Notes under the pieces: model-generated
Seen by the model: only the letters and a program-made list of their open reading frames with translations
The model's database searches: none
What the model was told of the DNA's origin: nothing
Made by a program: the position numbers and the translations under genes
Source of the DNA: Feifania hominis
GTDB taxonomy: Bacteria > Bacillota > Clostridia > Oscillospirales > Feifaniaceae
DNA: 64,000 nt
Direction of reading: 5' to 3'
Assembly (NCBI RefSeq): GCF_014384765.1
Contig: NZ_JACRSP010000001.1
Span: 434,001 to 498,000, forward strand
Part shown: positions 25,338 to 35,042 of the stretch, piece by piece
Position numbering within the stretch: position 1 is the first letter of the stretch
How the letters are laid out: each line of letters begins with the position of its first letter

Positions 25338-26015
25338 ATGCACGACGGACACAGAGATCGGGTCAAAAGACGGTTTCTCTCGGAGGGCCTCGATGGCTTT
25401 TACAGCCATGAGGCCCTTGAACTGCTCCTGTACTATGCCATTCCCCGGCGTGATACAAACTCGATTGCACATGAGCTGATCGCAACATTCGGCACGGTGG
25501 CCAATGTCTTCGAGGCTCCGTACGAAGAGCTTCTGCGTGTGCCGAACGTGGGGGAGAGCGCAGCGACACTGATCAAGCTGATTCCCGAGCTCTCGCGTTT
25601 TTACCTTGACAGCAAATACGAGAACCTCGACACAATCGACACCACGGAGAAAGCCTGCAACTTTCTCACGCCGAAGTTCATCGGTCGCAAGGAGGAGGTA
25701 GTCTATCTCGTGTGTCTGGACAACAAGCGAAAAATTCTCAACTGCCAGATCATCTACCACGGCAGCGTGAACTCTGCGCAGATTAATGTGAGAAAAATTG
25801 TAGAAACTGTACTCAAATACAACGCGAGCGGTGTCATTCTGGCCCACAATCATCCCGGCGGCCTCGCGCTGCCCAGCGAGGAGGATGTGCGCACCACCGA
25901 GCGCATCAATCAGGCGCTCGCCGCGCTGAACATCGATCTGCTCGACCACATTGTCGTCGCAGACTATGACAGCATCAGCTTTATGGACAGCGGCTTTATC
26001 AGGCGGCCGGACTGA
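25338..26015 (+). CDS. radC: RadC/JAB-domain DNA repair-associated protein
   Basis: A 225-aa RadC family protein: an N-terminal helix-hairpin-helix region (LLRVPNVGESAATLI) followed by a JAB/MPN metalloprotease-like domain with the complete HxHx7SxxD motif (HNHPGGLALPSEED). The family was named for a supposed repair role that is now doubtful; the biochemical activity is not established. Its ATG follows the pyrE stop by one base, and uvrB follows after 13 bp, so pyrE-radC-uvrB-uvrA may be cotranscribed. Confidence 0.92.
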   Translation: MHDGHRDRVKRRFLSEGLDGFYSHEALELLLYYAIPRRDTNSIAHELIATFGTVANVFEAPYEELLRVPNVGESAATLIKLIPELSRFYLDSKYENLDTIDTTEKACNFLTPKFIGRKEEVVYLVCLDNKRKILNCQIIYHGSVNSAQINVRKIVETVLKYNASGVILAHNHPGGLALPSEEDVRTTERINQALAALNIDLLDHIVVADYDSISFMDSGFIRRPD

Positions 26016-26028
26016 TTACGGAGGAAGC

Positions 26029-28005
26029 ATGGAATTTGATCTTCAGTCACCCTATCAGCCGTCGGGCGATCAGCCCCAGGCGATCGAGCGGCTCTCAGAG
26101 GGAATCATCAAGGGCAACCGGGAGCAGACGCTTCTCGGTGTCACCGGCTCGGGCAAGACTTTCACCATGGCAAACATCATTCAGAACGTGGGAAAGCCCA
26201 CGCTGGTACTCGCCCACAACAAGACGCTTGCAGCCCAGCTGTGCAGCGAGTTTCGCGAGTTTTTTCCGAACAACGCCGTGGAGTATTTTGTCAGCTACTA
26301 CGACTATTACCAGCCGGAGTCCTATCTGCCGACGACCGACACCTACATCGAAAAGGACTCGTCGATCAACGACGAGATCGACAAGCTGCGTCACAGCGCG
26401 ACCTCCGCGCTCTTTGAGCGGCGCGACGTCATCATCGTCTCATCCGTCTCCTGCATCTACTCGCTGGGTGACCCGCTCGAGTATAACAAAATGGTCATCG
26501 TACTCAAAGTCGGCATGAGAAAAGACCGGGACGACGTCATCAAAAGGCTTGTCGACATCCAGTATGAGAGAAACGACATCAACTTCACACGAAACAAGTT
26601 CCGCGTGCGCGGCGATGTGCTCGAGATTTTCCCGGCGGATGCGACGGACATCATTCTGCGTGTGGAATTTTTCGGCGACGAGATCGAACGCATTGCCGAG
26701 GTCAATGTCATTACCGGGGAAATACAGGGCTTTGTCAAATTTGCTGAGGTTTTCCCGGCGTCGCACTACGTTGTCGACAAGGAGAAAATTGAGGCCGCCA
26801 TCACCGAGATCGAGCAGGAGATGGAAGAGCGTGTGAAGTTCTTTGAGGAGCGCCACAAACTCATCGAGGCGCAGCGCATTGCCGAGCGTACCAAGTACGA
26901 CATGGAGATGCTGCGCGAAATTGGCTTTTGCAGCGGCATCGAGAACTACTCGCGCATTCTGAGCGGACGCGCACCGGGCTCGACACCCTACACACTGCTC
27001 GACTACTTGCCGAAAGACTATCTGATGTTCATCGACGAGTCTCATGTCACGCTTCCGCAGGTACGCGGCATGTATGGCGGCGACCGTTCCCGAAAAGAGT
27101 CGCTGGTGGAGTATGGCTTCCGTCTGCCGTCGGCCTTTGACAACCGTCCTTTGCGCTTTGACGAGTTTGTTGAGCGAATGGGCCAGGTGGTCTATGTCTC
27201 GGCGACGCCCGGCCAGTTCGAGCGTGAGCGCTCGGCGCAGATTGTCGAGCAGGTCATCCGACCCACCGGGCTTTTGGATCCCGAGGTGGAGGTGCGCCCG
27301 ACCGAGGGGCAGATTGACGATCTGCTCGGCGAGATCAATGCCCGCCATGAGGCGGGCGAGCGGGTGCTTGTGACCACTCTCACCAAGAAGATGGCAGAGG
27401 ATCTGACTACGTATCTTGAGAATGTCGGCGTCAAAGTGCGCTACATGCACCATGACGTCGAGACCATTGAGCGCATGGAGATCATCCGGGATCTGCGGCT
27501 TGGAAAGTTTGACGTTCTCGTCGGCATCAATCTGCTGCGCGAGGGCCTTGATCTGCCCGAGGTGTCGCTCGTCGCCATTCTGGACGCCGATAAAGAGGGC
27601 TTTCTGCGCTCGGAGACTTCACTGATTCAGACCATTGGCCGCGCGGCTCGAAACGACCACGGCAAGGTCATCATGTACGGCGACAAAATTACCGACTCCA
27701 TGCGCTGGGCGATCGGGGAGACCGAGCGCCGCCGCGCGATTCAAAATGAATACAACATCGAACACAACATCACCCCGAAGACGGTCGTCAAGGGTGTGCG
27801 CGACGTGATTGAGATCAGCTCCCGGGAGGACACCGAGAGCTTTGCGAACCGCCGCCTGAACAAGAAAGAAAAGCTCGAGCTGATTGAGAAGCTGACAAAA
27901 GAGATGAAGAACGCCGCAAAACTTCTGGAATTCGAGCACGCGGCCTATCTGCGGGATAAGATCGAAGAGCTTCGGGGGACGCCGACGCTCAAGGGAGGCA
28001 AATAA
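26029..28005 (+). CDS. uvrB: Excinuclease ABC subunit B
   Basis: UvrB is the damage-verification helicase of nucleotide excision repair. The 658-aa protein has Walker A GVTGSGKT (residues 37-44), the beta-hairpin that clamps DNA (YYDYYQPESYLP), helicase motifs including IDESHVTLPQ and ATPGQFE, IGRAARN for motif VI, and the C-terminal UVR domain that contacts UvrC (EFEHAAYLRDKIEELR). ATG 26029 is chosen for its GGAGGA site and because it gives the family start MEFDLQSPYQPSGDQP; the longer open frame overlaps radC. Confidence 0.97.
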   Translation: MEFDLQSPYQPSGDQPQAIERLSEGIIKGNREQTLLGVTGSGKTFTMANIIQNVGKPTLVLAHNKTLAAQLCSEFREFFPNNAVEYFVSYYDYYQPESYLPTTDTYIEKDSSINDEIDKLRHSATSALFERRDVIIVSSVSCIYSLGDPLEYNKMVIVLKVGMRKDRDDVIKRLVDIQYERNDINFTRNKFRVRGDVLEIFPADATDIILRVEFFGDEIERIAEVNVITGEIQGFVKFAEVFPASHYVVDKEKIEAAITEIEQEMEERVKFFEERHKLIEAQRIAERTKYDMEMLREIGFCSGIENYSRILSGRAPGSTPYTLLDYLPKDYLMFIDESHVTLPQVRGMYGGDRSRKESLVEYGFRLPSAFDNRPLRFDEFVERMGQVVYVSATPGQFERERSAQIVEQVIRPTGLLDPEVEVRPTEGQIDDLLGEINARHEAGERVLVTTLTKKMAEDLTTYLENVGVKVRYMHHDVETIERMEIIRDLRLGKFDVLVGINLLREGLDLPEVSLVAILDADKEGFLRSETSLIQTIGRAARNDHGKVIMYGDKITDSMRWAIGETERRRAIQNEYNIEHNITPKTVVKGVRDVIEISSREDTESFANRRLNKKEKLELIEKLTKEMKNAAKLLEFEHAAYLRDKIEELRGTPTLKGGK

Positions 28006-28006
28006 C

Positions 28007-30865
28007 TTGGCACCAGTAACCAGTATCAAAATTCGGGGGGCGCGTGAGCACAACCTCAAAAACGTAGACGTGACCATACCGCGCGACAAGCTCGTGGTCA
28101 TCACGGGACTGTCGGGCTCGGGCAAATCGTCGCTTGCGTTTGACACCATTTACGCCGAGGGACAGCGGCGCTACGCCGAGAGTCTGTCGTCCTACGCGCG
28201 GCAGTTTATCGGCCAGATGGACAAGCCCGATCTCGACTACATTGAGGGCCTTTCCCCGGCGATTTCCATCGACCAGAAGACCACCTCCAAAAACCCGCGT
28301 TCAACCGTGGGAACCGTCACCGAGATCTACGATTACTATCGGCTTCTCTTCGCGCGCATCGGCATTCCGCACTGCCCGGTCTGCGGCAGGGAGATCACCG
28401 AGCAGACGGTCGACCAGATTGTTGACCGCGTGCTGGAGCTGCCGGAGCGCACAAAAATTCAGATTCTTGCCCCGGTTGTCAAGGGCAAGAAAGGCGAGCA
28501 TGAGAAAGTCTTTGCCGACGCGCGCAAAAACGGCTTTGCCCGTGTGCGGGTGGACGGTTACAACTACGATCTCAGCGAGGAGATCAAGCTCAACAAAAAC
28601 CAGAAGCACACCATCGAGATCGTCGTGGACAGACTTGTCATCAAGCAGGGCATCCATCAGCGTCTGGCCGACTCCATTGAGGTGGCGTCGGGACTCGCGA
28701 GCGGAATCGTTCTGGTCGATGTGATCGACGGGGAGCAGCTGATGTTCTCACAGAACTATGCCTGTGAGGAGCACGGCGTCAGCATTGAGGAGCTGTCGCC
28801 GCGCATGTTCTCTTTCAACAATCCCTTTGGGGCCTGCCCGACCTGCACAGGCCTTGGCACTCTGTTGAAAGTCGACCCCGATCTGATCGTACCGAACAAG
28901 TCGCTCTCCATCCGGCAGGGGGCCATTCGGGCCAGCGGCTGGACCTATGCGACGGGCGGCACCATCGCCCAGATGTATTTTGATGCGCTCGCCGCGCACT
29001 ACAACTTCTCGCTGGATGTGCCGTTTTCCGAGCTGCCGAAGCAGGCGGTCGATGTGATTCTGTACGGCACAAAGGGCGAAAAGATCAAGATGAACCGTGT
29101 CAACGAATACGGCAGCGGCAACTACTTTACCGACTTTGAGGGCATCGTCAACAATCTCGAACGCCGCCATCGCGAGACGAGCAGCGACTATGCGCGCGCC
29201 GAGATCGAGACCTGTATGAGCAACAACCCCTGCCCGGACTGTAAGGGCAAGCGGCTGCGCGATATCAGCCTTGCCGTGACAGTTGGAGGAAAGAATATCA
29301 TTGAGCTCACCGATCTCTCCATCACCGATGAAATCGCTTTTTTTGACAGCCTCAAACTCACCGAGCGCGAGCAGTTCATCGCCAAACAGATTCTCAAGGA
29401 GATCCGCTCGCGGCTGACCTTTCTGCAGAATGTGGGCCTTGAGTATCTGACGCTCTCGCGCAGCGCCGGTACGCTGTCAGGCGGCGAGAGCCAGCGCATC
29501 CGTCTCGCGACCCAGATCGGCTCGTCGCTGATGGGGGTGCTCTACATTCTCGACGAGCCGTCGATCGGTCTGCATCAGCGCGACAATCAGAAGCTGCTCG
29601 CGACGCTCAAGCGCCTGAGGGATCTCGGAAATTCTCTGATTGTCGTCGAACACGATGAGGAGACCATGTTTGAATCGGATTACATCGTCGACGTCGGGCC
29701 GGGAGCGGGCATCCACGGCGGCGAGATCGTCGCCTGCGGCACGGTCGATGAGATCATGCAAAATGAAAATTCCATCACGGGCCAGTATCTGACCCACAAA
29801 AAGCACATCGAAGTGCCGGAGCACCGCCGTGAGGGCACCGGAAAGCTGCTCACGGTTCGCGGCGCGGCGGAAAACAATTTAAAGCACATCGACGTGAGCA
29901 TTCCGCTCGGCACATTCACCTGTATCACCGGCGTTTCCGGCTCGGGCAAGAGCTCGCTGATCAACGAGGTGCTCTACAAGCATCTCGCCGCCGAGCTCAA
30001 CGGCGCCAAGGGCCGGCCGGGGAAATTCGACAGCATGGAGGGGATTGAGAACCTCGACAAGGTCATCAGCATCGACCAGTCGCCCATCGGGCGTACGCCG
30101 CGCTCGAATCCCGCAACCTACACCGGTGTGTTCACCGACATCCGCGACATCTTCGCGTCGACTGCCGAAGCCAAGATGCGCGGCTACAAACAGGGACGCT
30201 TTTCTTTCAATATTGCGGGCGGCCGCTGCGAGGCCTGCGAGGGCGACGGCATCAAAAAAATTGAGATGCACTTTCTGCCCGACGTCTATGTGCAGTGCGA
30301 GGTCTGTAAGGGCAAGCGCTACAACCGGGAGACGCTCGAAGTCAAGTACAAGGGGAAGAGCATTGCCGATGTACTGGAGATGACGGTGGAGGAGGGGCTC
30401 AAGTTCTTCGAAAACGTGCCCAAGATCAGCCGAAAGCTCCAGACACTCTACGATGTGGGTCTGTCCTATATTAAGATCGGCCAGTCCTCCACCACACTCT
30501 CGGGCGGAGAGGCGCAGCGCGTCAAGCTCGCAACCGAGCTCTCGCGCCGTTCGACAGGAAAGACCATCTACATTCTCGACGAGCCGACCACCGGTCTGCA
30601 CATCGCAGACGTCCACCGGCTCATCGATGTGCTGCAGAAATTTGTTGACAGCGGCAACACGGTTGTGGTCATTGAGCACAATCTCGACATCATCAAGACG
30701 GCCGACTACATCATCGACATCGGACCCGAGGGCGGAGACCGTGGCGGCACCGTGGTTGCCGCCGGCACGCCGGAGGAAGTGGCGTGCGCTGAGGGTTCCT
30801 ACACCGGACAGTATTTGAACGCCGTTCTCGAGCGTGAGCGCAGCGAGCGGCAAAGCCGCAGTTAG
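28007..30865 (+). CDS. uvrA: Excinuclease ABC subunit A
   Basis: UvrA is the damage-recognition ATPase that loads UvrB on DNA. The 952-aa protein has two ABC modules: Walker A GLSGSGKSS (about 31-39) and GVSGSGKSS, with signatures LSGGESQR and LSGGEAQR. Zinc-binding cysteines occur in CPTCTG, CPDCKG, CEACEG and CEVCKG. The start is TTG 28007, one base after uvrB, with a GGGAGG site about 9 bp upstream. Normal length, all key residues present. uvrC is not in the window. Confidence 0.97.
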   Translation: MAPVTSIKIRGAREHNLKNVDVTIPRDKLVVITGLSGSGKSSLAFDTIYAEGQRRYAESLSSYARQFIGQMDKPDLDYIEGLSPAISIDQKTTSKNPRSTVGTVTEIYDYYRLLFARIGIPHCPVCGREITEQTVDQIVDRVLELPERTKIQILAPVVKGKKGEHEKVFADARKNGFARVRVDGYNYDLSEEIKLNKNQKHTIEIVVDRLVIKQGIHQRLADSIEVASGLASGIVLVDVIDGEQLMFSQNYACEEHGVSIEELSPRMFSFNNPFGACPTCTGLGTLLKVDPDLIVPNKSLSIRQGAIRASGWTYATGGTIAQMYFDALAAHYNFSLDVPFSELPKQAVDVILYGTKGEKIKMNRVNEYGSGNYFTDFEGIVNNLERRHRETSSDYARAEIETCMSNNPCPDCKGKRLRDISLAVTVGGKNIIELTDLSITDEIAFFDSLKLTEREQFIAKQILKEIRSRLTFLQNVGLEYLTLSRSAGTLSGGESQRIRLATQIGSSLMGVLYILDEPSIGLHQRDNQKLLATLKRLRDLGNSLIVVEHDEETMFESDYIVDVGPGAGIHGGEIVACGTVDEIMQNENSITGQYLTHKKHIEVPEHRREGTGKLLTVRGAAENNLKHIDVSIPLGTFTCITGVSGSGKSSLINEVLYKHLAAELNGAKGRPGKFDSMEGIENLDKVISIDQSPIGRTPRSNPATYTGVFTDIRDIFASTAEAKMRGYKQGRFSFNIAGGRCEACEGDGIKKIEMHFLPDVYVQCEVCKGKRYNRETLEVKYKGKSIADVLEMTVEEGLKFFENVPKISRKLQTLYDVGLSYIKIGQSSTTLSGGEAQRVKLATELSRRSTGKTIYILDEPTTGLHIADVHRLIDVLQKFVDSGNTVVVIEHNLDIIKTADYIIDIGPEGGDRGGTVVAAGTPEEVACAEGSYTGQYLNAVLERERSERQSRS

Positions 30866-30888
30866 CGGCAGAGAGAGGAGGAGACGCC

Positions 30889-31770
30889 GTGTTCGGCTAT
30901 GTTGTGGCCCAGAAAAGCGAGCTTCGCATGTGCGAATACGACGTCTACCAGAGTCATTACTGCGGAATCTGTAAGCAGCTCGGAAAGGAGTTCGGCTACT
31001 TTTCCAATTTTTCGCTGAGCTATGACACGGTCTTTCTCGCGGTGCTCGGCGCGGCGCTGGACGAAGCGGAAAAGCCGCTGTGCGTCAGACGGTGCAAGGC
31101 GAATCCCCTGAAGAAGAAAGCCTGTGTCGTTGAGACGCCTGCGGTGCACTACGCCGCCAATATTCATGTTTTATTAACATACCACAAGCTGGTTGATGAT
31201 AAACTGGACGAAAGGGGAGTCAAGCGGCTGCTCGCGCGGCTCTATCTCGTTTTCATGGGCCGCGCGCGAAAAAAGGCGCTGCGGGAATACGGGGACATTG
31301 ACGCTCGAATTGCGGCAGATCTGCGGGAACTCGACGAGGCCATCGCGACACCTGGTGCGCCACTTGACCAGTATGCCGACAGCTTCGCAAAGGTGCTGCG
31401 CGACTGCTTTGTCCCTCTCTCGGAGGATGACGGCGACCGGCGCGCTCTCGCCCAACTCGGCTATCACATGGGCCGCTGGATCTATTTGATCGACGCGTTT
31501 GACGATTTGGAACAGGATGTGCAGACCGGGGCGTTCAACCCCCTGCTCCGGTATTACGATTTTGTTAAGGGGGAAAATATCATTGACTTTAAACAGAGAA
31601 TCATGTCTAATATAACTGTGGCGCTGACCGACAGCCTGGCCTTTGCCAGCAGCGCCTACGAGCTTCTGAATCTCAAGTGGTACAAGGGAATCCTTGATAA
31701 TATACTGTACCGTGGCTTACCTGAGAGACAAAAATCTATATTGACAAAGAAAGTTGAATCGACAAGATGA
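30889..31770 (+). CDS. DUF5685 family protein
   Basis: A 293-aa, mostly helical protein matching the DUF5685 family of Clostridia. A conserved Cys pair sits near the N terminus (HYCGICKQLG) with further Cys at RRCKANP and KACVVE. A DAFDDLEQD stretch near residue 205 recalls the acidic helix of prenyltransferase-like folds, but this is only a resemblance. Start GTG 30889 with a GAGGAGG site. It overlaps the following DnaJ gene by 4 bp, so the two proteins likely act together. Function unknown. Confidence 0.82.
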   Translation: MFGYVVAQKSELRMCEYDVYQSHYCGICKQLGKEFGYFSNFSLSYDTVFLAVLGAALDEAEKPLCVRRCKANPLKKKACVVETPAVHYAANIHVLLTYHKLVDDKLDERGVKRLLARLYLVFMGRARKKALREYGDIDARIAADLRELDEAIATPGAPLDQYADSFAKVLRDCFVPLSEDDGDRRALAQLGYHMGRWIYLIDAFDDLEQDVQTGAFNPLLRYYDFVKGENIIDFKQRIMSNITVALTDSLAFASSAYELLNLKWYKGILDNILYRGLPERQKSILTKKVESTR

Positions 31771-32414
31771 ATGATCCTTACAAAGTGCTCGGTGTCTCCC
31801 CAACGGCCTCCGATGAAGAGATCAAAAAGGCCTACCGGGAACTGGCGCGCAAGTACCACCCTGACAATTACAAAGACAATCCGCTGGCTGACCTCGCCGA
31901 GACCAAGATGAAAGAGATCAACGAGGCCTATGATACCATCCAGAAAGAGCGCAGCGGCGCAGGCCGTCAGCAGACCTATCAGAGCGGCGGCTACGGCGGT
32001 TACAGCAGCGGCGGCTATGGCTCCGGCGGCTACCAGGCGGTTGAATATCAGCCGAGTCCGCGCTATCGAAGCGTCTTCAACCTGCTGCAGCGGCAGGCCT
32101 ACCAGCAGGCCGAGGTGGAACTCAACAATATGCCCGCGCCAAGAGACGCCGAATGGCATTTTCTCATGGGCAATGTCATGGCTGGCAAGGGGTGGATCGA
32201 ACAGGCCAGAAACGAGCTGAACCAGGCCTGCTCCATGGACCCCTCCAATCCCGCCTACGCGCAGGCGCTCAACATGCTCAACTACAATGCCGGGCGCTAT
32301 TCGAGCCAGGGCGGCGGCGTATACGGGCCCTATGCCACGGGCGGTATGTCGAGCTGTGACTGCTGCGCGAGCATGATGTTGGCGAACCTCTGCTGCGACT
32401 GCATGCGGTGCTGA
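31767..32414 (+). CDS. J-domain protein with Cys-rich C terminus
   Basis: A 215-aa protein whose first 65 residues form a J domain with the HPD tripeptide (KYHPDNY) needed to stimulate DnaK. A short Gly/Tyr/Ser linker (about residues 70-90) resembles a G/F region. A TPR-like helical segment follows (YQQAEVELNNM, GWIEQARNELNQACSMDP), and the last 22 residues carry seven cysteines. It lacks the zinc-finger domain of DnaJ proper, so it is a specialised co-chaperone. Coupled to DUF5685 upstream and followed after one base by a membrane protein gene. Confidence 0.87.
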   Translation: MNDPYKVLGVSPTASDEEIKKAYRELARKYHPDNYKDNPLADLAETKMKEINEAYDTIQKERSGAGRQQTYQSGGYGGYSSGGYGSGGYQAVEYQPSPRYRSVFNLLQRQAYQQAEVELNNMPAPRDAEWHFLMGNVMAGKGWIEQARNELNQACSMDPSNPAYAQALNMLNYNAGRYSSQGGGVYGPYATGGMSSCDCCASMMLANLCCDCMRC

Positions 32415-32415
32415 G

Positions 32416-32946
32416 ATGGGTATGAGAGACAGACAGAAGAAAAGGGTACAGACTGTGGCGCTCGGCGGACTCACTGTCGCGCTCGGCGTAACAGTTCTCT
32501 ATTTTGCGTCAATCCTGCCCACCGGCAAGTTGGCGCTTTGTGCTGTTGCGGGCGTTTTGCCCTTTTTCACGGCCATCAAGGCGGGGCTGCCCGCATCGTT
32601 TCTGACTTATGCGGCAACGGCGGTACTCGGTTTTCTGCTGCTGCCGGATCTCTCTGTGACATTTCTCTACAGCCTCTTTCTGGGGCTGTACACTCCGGTC
32701 AAGGCGGTCTTTGAGAAGTGGCTTCACAATCCCATTGCCTGCTGGGCGGCAAAGCTTGCATTTTTTTGCGCGATGCTGTCCATACTTCTCTTTGGAGTAA
32801 AGGCGGTATTGCCGCTGCCCGAGCGCCTGCTGGAGAATACGGCGGTACTCTACGGAGCCTGCGCCGCGCTCTTTATTGTCTACGATCTGGCGCTGAGCGG
32901 CCTGATTCATTTTACCGTAACCAAATACAGAGCTCTTTTTAAATAG
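32416..32946 (+). CDS. Small integral membrane protein, function unknown
   Basis: A 176-aa protein with five to six hydrophobic segments (about residues 12-32, 36-58, 62-82, 85-97, 108-128, 140-165) and a basic N terminus. The arrangement is reminiscent of S components or YybS-like proteins, but I cannot assign a family with confidence. Its ATG is one base after the J-domain gene stop, so it is the third member of the DUF5685-DnaJ-membrane cluster; the J-domain protein may act at the membrane through it. Confidence 0.75.
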   Translation: MGMRDRQKKRVQTVALGGLTVALGVTVLYFASILPTGKLALCAVAGVLPFFTAIKAGLPASFLTYAATAVLGFLLLPDLSVTFLYSLFLGLYTPVKAVFEKWLHNPIACWAAKLAFFCAMLSILLFGVKAVLPLPERLLENTAVLYGACAALFIVYDLALSGLIHFTVTKYRALFK

Positions 32947-32957
32947 GAGGGGTTTTT

Positions 32958-34364
32958 ATGACCGAAAAGAAAACGGCGGGCGAGCAGCTCGCAAAGACAC
33001 TGTTTGACACTCCGGAAAATGCTTATGAGGCGCTTTCGGAGCAGGAGATTGACACCGTATACGCATTCAGCGAGGGCTACCGCGCTTTTTTAAACGCCTG
33101 CAAGACAGAGCGCGAGGCTGTTGTCTGGTTTGAAAAAGCTGCAAAGGAAAAAGGCTTTACAGAGTTTGACCGCCGCGCTACCTACCACGCAGGTGATAAG
33201 GTCTACAAAACGGTGGCAAAAAAGGCGATTTACCTGTTTGTCTTCGGCGAACGTACGATTGACCACGGCGTCAAACTGGCGGCGGCGCACATCGACGCGC
33301 CGCGGCTCGATTTAAAGCCCCGCCCGTTCTTTGAGGAGGAGGGAGTCGCCTTTGCCAAGAGCCACTACTACGGCGGCATCAAAAAATATCAGTGGACGGC
33401 CATTCCTCTGGCGCTTCACGGTGTGGTGGTCCGCCGCGACGGCACCTGTGTCGATGTGGTGATCGGGGAGAACGAGACAGATCCCGTGTTCACTGTGACC
33501 GATCTGCTGCCGCATCTGGCAAAGGATCAGATGACAAAGAACATGGCCGAGGGCATCTCCGGCGAGGCACTCAACGTACTCATCGGCAGCCGTCCTTTCC
33601 TCGACGACAAGGCCTCGAACCGGGTTAAGCTGAACATTCTGAAGATTCTAAACGAGCGCTACGGCGTGACCGAGCGCGATTTTCTCAGCGCGGAACTCGA
33701 GATTGTGCCGGCCTTTGCCGCGCGCGATGTGGGGCTCGACCGCAGCTTTGTCGGCGCCTATGGCCAGGATGACCGGGTGTGCGCCTACGGGGCGGCAATG
33801 GGGCTGCTCGAGGTGGAGCGTCCGACTTTCTGCACCATGTGCGCTCTGGTTGACAAGGAGGAGACGGGCAGCGAGGGGCTCACGGGCATGCAGTCGCACA
33901 CGCTTCAGTACCTCTTTTCGGACATTGCGGCGATGCAGGGCGTGTCGCTTACCGCTGCCTATGAGAACAGCGAGTGCTTCTCGGCCGACGTGACGGCGGC
34001 CTATGATTCCAATTATCCCGAGGTGTACGAGAAGCAGAACTCCGTATTCGTCAACCGCGGTGTCGGTGTTGCAAAGTATGTCGGCTCGCGCGGCAAGAGC
34101 GGCACATCGGACGCGAACGCCGAGTTTTTTGCCAAAGTGGCGTCGCTGCTCGATGAGAACCGGGTTCTCTGGCAGGTCGGGGAACTCGGCAAAATCGACG
34201 CCGGCGGCGGCGGGACGGTCGCAATGTACCTTGCAAACCTTGGCATTGAGACCATTGATATCGGTGTGCCGGTGCTCTCGATGCACGCTCCGTTTGAGGT
34301 GGTGTCCAAGACCGACGTCTATATGCTCAAGCAGGCCTGCCGTGCTTTTTTTGGACAGAAATAA
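32958..34364 (+). CDS. M18 family aminopeptidase
   Basis: A 468-aa cocatalytic zinc aminopeptidase of family M18 that removes N-terminal residues from peptides in the cytoplasm. The expected ligands are visible: His in AAHIDAPRLDLK, Asp in FLDDKASNR, Glu-Glu in DKEETGSEG, and a C-terminal His in SMHAPFEVVSKTD. The length matches clostridial M18 enzymes. ATG 32958 has a GGAGG site. It stands between the membrane protein gene and the site-2-protease-like gene with short gaps. No signal peptide. Confidence 0.93.
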   Translation: MTEKKTAGEQLAKTLFDTPENAYEALSEQEIDTVYAFSEGYRAFLNACKTEREAVVWFEKAAKEKGFTEFDRRATYHAGDKVYKTVAKKAIYLFVFGERTIDHGVKLAAAHIDAPRLDLKPRPFFEEEGVAFAKSHYYGGIKKYQWTAIPLALHGVVVRRDGTCVDVVIGENETDPVFTVTDLLPHLAKDQMTKNMAEGISGEALNVLIGSRPFLDDKASNRVKLNILKILNERYGVTERDFLSAELEIVPAFAARDVGLDRSFVGAYGQDDRVCAYGAAMGLLEVERPTFCTMCALVDKEETGSEGLTGMQSHTLQYLFSDIAAMQGVSLTAAYENSECFSADVTAAYDSNYPEVYEKQNSVFVNRGVGVAKYVGSRGKSGTSDANAEFFAKVASLLDENRVLWQVGELGKIDAGGGGTVAMYLANLGIETIDIGVPVLSMHAPFEVVSKTDVYMLKQACRAFFGQK

Positions 34365-34387
34365 ACTGACAGTTAGGATGGGACAGC

Positions 34388-35029
34388 TTGCGTAATTTAC
34401 TGCTTCAAATCATCGACGCGATGATCTACACGGTGCCGATCGTTTTGATATCGTTGACCTTTCACGAGGTGGCGCACGGCTTTGTGGCCTACAGGCTCGG
34501 CGATCCGACGGCAAAGAATCAGGGCCGTCTGACTCTCAACCCCATGCGCCATCTCGATCCCATCGGGACCATCAGCATGATCCTCTTCCGGTTTGGCTGG
34601 GCGAAGCCTGTGCCCATCAATCCATACTACTTCAAGCACCGAAAACGGGATATTGCGCTGGTCTCCATCGCGGGACCGGCGATAAACCTGATACTCGGCT
34701 TCTTTGGTATTTTGATGTTTCACATCTGCATCCGGGTGCCGTTTTTGGCGCGCATCGACTATGTCATCAACTTTTTTCAGATCTTCGCCATTTTGAATGT
34801 GGGTCTTGCGGTGTTCAATTTGATTCCGTTCCCGCCGCTGGACGGCTCGAAGATACTCGGCATCATCCTGCCGGACAAGATCTACTACAAAGTACTGAAC
34901 TACGAGGTCTACGGGCAGATTTTTCTGTTCATCGCCCTGTATTTCGGCTGGCTCTCAAGACCGCTGAGTGTGGCGAGAGGATTTGTGATCTCGGGAATGG
35001 AAAATCTGATTCTGAAAATCATGCCGTAA
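34388..35029 (+). CDS. Site-2-protease-like membrane metallopeptidase (M50)
   Basis: A 213-aa membrane protein of the M50/S2P group. The zinc motif HEVAH lies in the first helix (His26, Glu27, His30), and the second metal site is in NLIPFPPLDGSKIL. Five to six membrane helices are expected. The small size and single core without a PDZ domain match the YwhC-like branch often encoded just before scpA. The substrate is unknown; family members cleave membrane-anchored regulators. Start TTG 34388 with an AGGATGGG site. scpA follows almost directly. Confidence 0.9.
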   Translation: MRNLLLQIIDAMIYTVPIVLISLTFHEVAHGFVAYRLGDPTAKNQGRLTLNPMRHLDPIGTISMILFRFGWAKPVPINPYYFKHRKRDIALVSIAGPAINLILGFFGILMFHICIRVPFLARIDYVINFFQIFAILNVGLAVFNLIPFPPLDGSKILGIILPDKIYYKVLNYEVYGQIFLFIALYFGWLSRPLSVARGFVISGMENLILKIMP

Positions 35030-35042
35030 AGGAATGTGGCGC

